The position numbers and the translations under genes are program-made. The notes under the pieces are model-generated. The model did not search any database, had not been told where the DNA came from, and worked only from the letters and a program-made list of their open reading frames with translations. A stretch of 64,000 nucleotides of DNA, taken from Orthonyx spaldingii (Eukaryota; Chordata; Aves; Passeriformes; Orthonychidae). Location of the stretch: contig VZTJ01005231.1 in NCBI GenBank assembly GCA_013397795.1, forward strand, positions 1 to 64,000, written 5' to 3'. This document shows positions 60,640 through 64,000 of the stretch, one piece after another. How positions within the stretch are numbered: position 1 is the stretch's first letter; each line of letters begins with the position of its first letter.

Positions 60640-61445
60640 TTCATCCAATGATCTCTTTAATGACCTGGATAATGGGAGGCTTAGTAAGCCTGAAGCTAAA
60701 ACAAATCTGAGAAAGACTATAAGCACAACAGGGAAAGAGTTAGAAGTAAAAGTGATTCTGAAAAATTGAAGATTTTTCCCAAATATAGGATGAAATTCCA
60801 CATTGCTTGGTGCAAGGTAGGGAGCAACAAAAAATCATTAATTAAGTAAGGGGTGAGAAACTGTTGGTTTCTTCCAGGAAGGATCTCAGAGTGATGCTGG
60901 ATCCCAAGCAAAGCAGATGTGAACAATGTCAGCCTGCTATGGAAAGGAGAAAATCCACCCTGTGATGTGTAAACAACAAAGTCATGAAATAATGCTTCTG
61001 CTGCTAAAGCTATTTCATGTCCAGTGTCTGGCACTGTGCTTCACAAAAGACATCGATCACTTGGAGAGGATGAAGTGAAGATTAAGTTATTCAGAAAATG
61101 TGATGTAAACACATGGCCTAAGAAGAAAAAAGGCAAAGATTTGGGTTACTTACTCTAAGGGAGAGAAGATTGATGGGGGAAATGGCACAGGATGACAGTT
61201 TTTAAGTGGAAAGACAGGACAATGATCTGTTCTCTACATCTGTAGCGGGCAAAGCAAGAAGCAGTGGTCATAAGCTGCAGAGAGAAGGACCTGGGAGAGA
61301 AAGCAAGAGAAAATATGAGGATAGCGAACTGAACAAGAACATCTGTGGAGATGGGGAGCCCTCCTCCTTGGTGTTTTTCAGAGCAGGGGAGATAAGCAAC
61401 GACTAGGAACGGCATTGTGGTATAGCTTGTTCTACCCTGGGGCAT
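60640..61445 (+). mobile_element. Ancient degenerate CR1-group LINE fragment
   Basis: The segment keeps the order of landmarks of the reverse transcriptase 3' region of old amniote CR1-group elements. These are TTTAATGACCTGGATAATGG (about 60656), GGAAGGATCTCAGAGTGATG (about 60879), a long stretch ending in GATCACTTGGAGAGGATGAA (about 61055), GGGTTACTTACT (about 61143), GACAGTTTTTAAGTGG (about 61194) and a tail with TTTTTCAGAGCAGGGGAGATAA (about 61375). All frames are broken and indels are frequent, so the copy is far older than the bird-type CR1 tails elsewhere in the window. The 3' terminus is not resolved. Confidence 0.6.
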
Positions 61446-64000
61446 CTCAACGTGTTTTCCAGCTCTGTCTCCTGTGATTCCACAACGTCTGTGTTGGTGA
61501 AAGCTGCAGGAATGATGCCATGCTTGCAGAAAGCATGGGACAGTCAGAGGATAAACTGGTCATGCAACACCATGTCTGCATTGATGCTCATGGGAGTTCT
61601 TCCACTGACAACCAGCAAATACAGCACCCCAACACTTACCTTAGAATTGTAGAAGTGCACTTCCATGTTGTGATGATTGGAAAAAAAAAAAAAAGATTAT
61701 GCAATCATAAGGATGCCCTTGGGCCTGCTGGGGTTCCCCAGAGCTTTCTTGCACACGCAGTAGTCGTGCATTCTTCTGAGGAGCTTTTGTCGTAGTGCTG
61801 CTTTTCCCCTCAGTCTCTCTGAGGAGGTAGGAATATTTATTCTGCACATCATCCAGGCTTCCTGTCACTGGTCTTTTGCTAGATGTTGTGGTGCGAATAG
61901 GAAGAAGTGCTTTAGATAATGGGGTATATACTGGGAAACAAGCATTGCTAATGACACTCCTGTAGAAACCGGCAGCTTGAATCCGTTTTGGAAAGGTAAG
62001 AGAATTCAATTTCATGGACACACTTCTCTGCCAGTTGGCCTTACTGCCCCAGGATGCTCCTGGTCATCCTTCTTTTACTAATACGGGTGGAACCTCTCTT
62101 GTCAGCAAATTCCTCTAAAGCAGTAGCTGCTATTGAAGAGAAACTTGCCATGAGAACAGTGGTTCTCCAAACTCAATCCAACAACCAACATGACTTCACT
62201 TAAATAAAGGTAGTCCTGAAGAGATTCTCTCTAGTTCCCAGAAAAATATATGGTGATATTAATGAATTAGCCAAGCTCCACCAGCTTCAACAGATTGTCA
62301 GCACCTTTCCAACCTATATGGCTGTTCCCAGGCTATCTGACCCAGATGAAGCCAAAAACTAACTGACAAAATAAGATAAAGCCCCTTTGGTCTAAGCTCT
62401 GAATTTAGTGTGGAAGTGTGATGTCAGGCCTTCATCTCAGCATGGCATGGGGGGATTCAAAGTGCCTTTTCAAGCCTGTCTCTCCATCGTGTACTAATCC
62501 TAGAAGGAAAAAACACATGCATTTCAGAAATTGCCTCTCATTCAATCTGGTAGTATTTGAGTGTGTTTGTGAAACCACTTCAGAATTATAGTTTAACAAA
62601 AGGATAAAAAATTCTTCCTTGAATGGTACCTGAACAGATTGGCTTGTCTGATAATGTTGCAGTATGAGGGCAGTGAGAAAAGTATTTTCATGGCCAAATC
62701 ACTTACCAGGAAAAATGGTCCATTTTCTTAAAACTACCATGACTCATAAGTCTTATATGTATTCTTTTTGTTATTTCCCAATGCATTAGAAATAAACTAG
62801 GCAATGCCATTAACATCTTTGAGATTTTAAAGTAAATTCTAATGGTCACTCTAGGGGTTTGTTCTAACTTTTTTTTTTGTTTTAATACACTTCATTAATT
62901 GAAAAAATTTTCACACTTGTGTTATCTTGTAATGTCACATGACTACAAATATTTGACCAGTTTTGGAGTCCAACCCGAATATTTTCTCAGTTTAGATCTC
63001 TGTGTGTCTCAATAATAGAAAAATTAAAGTTGGAAAAATGGTGAAGGCTTAGGGTGACTTCTAGCAAAGCCAATTTGATTAAATATCAAGAAAGATATGA
63101 AGAATGATGTTGAACATATGTACCTTGGGGTCCCTTTGGGATCCTCTGCCTCCCAAATTTTCCAGCTCAGCTTTTTTACTACCCCACAAGCTGCAGGGCT
63201 TCCCTGAGGGAGCCAGAAAGATGCAATCAGTTTCAATACATCCTGTAAGAGCCACAAAGTCCAGAGAGTCTCTGGAGGAGTAGGATAGCTGAAGAGAGTT
63301 TGGCCAGGGAGACTCATGTCAAAGAAAGTGTCTTTTAAGACTGTTGTGAAGCAGACAGAGAAAATCTGTAAGATGATATTGAGAAGGAAATTTGTGTGCA
63401 CTAGGGAGATAAAACAGCTCATGAGAGGGAAGGAAGAATGAAAGATGCAGGAAAAACCTTTTCCAGAGCAAGAGGAAAGAGAGGATGTTGGGGTAAGAGA
63501 AGAGAAAAATAACCTCAGTGGTTTTATTTTGGGGGCGGGAATCTTGGAGCTGAAGTCCCATGATATTTTGAGTAAGTTGTTTTGAAATTGTTTATCATTG
63601 CAACATTGCTTCCATTCAGCTTGAAAATCAGGGATAGTAGATAGCCAAAGATATTTCTATCAACTGCTGTGTTTGATCACTGGCCACCCGGGTAGTGAAA
63701 AGTAAATGAGAGCAATACTACACCTTCTTTCTTTTTTTAATTTTTTTTTATTCCCAAGAGCCACAAATGGCAGAAAAGTATATGCCTTCAGTCTTAAAAA
63801 CTGAGGGTTCCCCAGGGCAAGCCATGGAGTGACTCCAGGAATGACCACATTGCTGGATGAAGAGACAAAGCAGCCTGAAGTGGTACAGCCGAGTGGAGCT
63901 ATCCTCCATTCTTTGAGCCCACCACGGCACCTCCCCACACCAGCAGCTGATAACCTCGAGTGCTTATGCAGCAAGGACTGGGTTTTGCTCCTTTTTTTAA
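61446..64000. other. Unique non-coding DNA, no gene seen
   Basis: No gene is supported. Fourteen A occur at 61681-61694. A phrase near 62157-62172 resembles the terminal repeat of hAT-Charlie transposons, but no partner terminus was found. The minus frames at 61641-62021, 63024-63422 and 63660-63974 have no known relatives. Confidence 0.45.

Noticed and set aside
62157..62172. CAGTGGTTCTCCAAACT, similar to a hAT-Charlie terminal repeat
   Set aside because: No second terminus, target duplication or element body was found. The word is too short alone.

Overview
The window looks like nuclear, non-coding DNA from a bird. The main evidence is repeat content. It holds several 3'-end pieces of CR1 non-LTR retrotransposons, the dominant LINE of birds and other sauropsids. 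It also holds the 3' part of an LTR with the layout I associate with avian endogenous retroviruses. Base composition is moderately AT-rich with few CpGs, stop codons are frequent in every frame, and there are only scattered microsatellites, as expected for vertebrate intergenic or intronic DNA. I could not name the species or the locus.

I find no protein-coding gene I can support. The longest open frames (about 140-170 codons, for example at 10396-10902, 10506-11000, 11457-11915 and 4593-5042) start at GTG or TTG, match no family I recognise and are within chance expectation for 64 kb. One of the longest ATG-started frames (24512-24937) runs through a CA/TA microsatellite. I saw no rRNA, CRISPR array, intact tRNA or bacterial-type operon. 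The window may be a gene desert or part of a very large intron; the sequence alone does not decide which.

Layout. 1-5.6 kb: unique DNA with one CR1 tail (735-972). 5.6-14 kb: unique DNA with a long T tract, an A tract, a small CpG-dense patch (11885-12095) and two enhancer-like blocks. 14-28 kb: mostly unique DNA with an old tRNA-derived SINE-like remnant on the minus strand (21960-22200), a CTCF-like core, a G-quadruplex-capable tract and a CA/TA microsatellite. 28-36 kb: AT-rich enhancer-like blocks, a tRNA-Trp-like remnant (29746-29829) and a partial LTR (34630-34916). 36-52 kb: short hairpins, a TG microsatellite, a striking 14-bp-arm palindrome (46650-46679) and three CR1 pieces. 52-64 kb: a heptamer array built from blocks of variant units (57363-57490), a small GC-rich CpG patch (58018-58230) and a very degenerate LINE of the wider CR1 group (60640-61445).

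Nothing here amounts to a new multi-gene system. The observations most worth checking are the CpG patches, the palindrome, the 42.5 kb hairpin, the heptamer array and the enhancer-like blocks. All conservation statements are inferences from sequence texture, because no alignment could be run.
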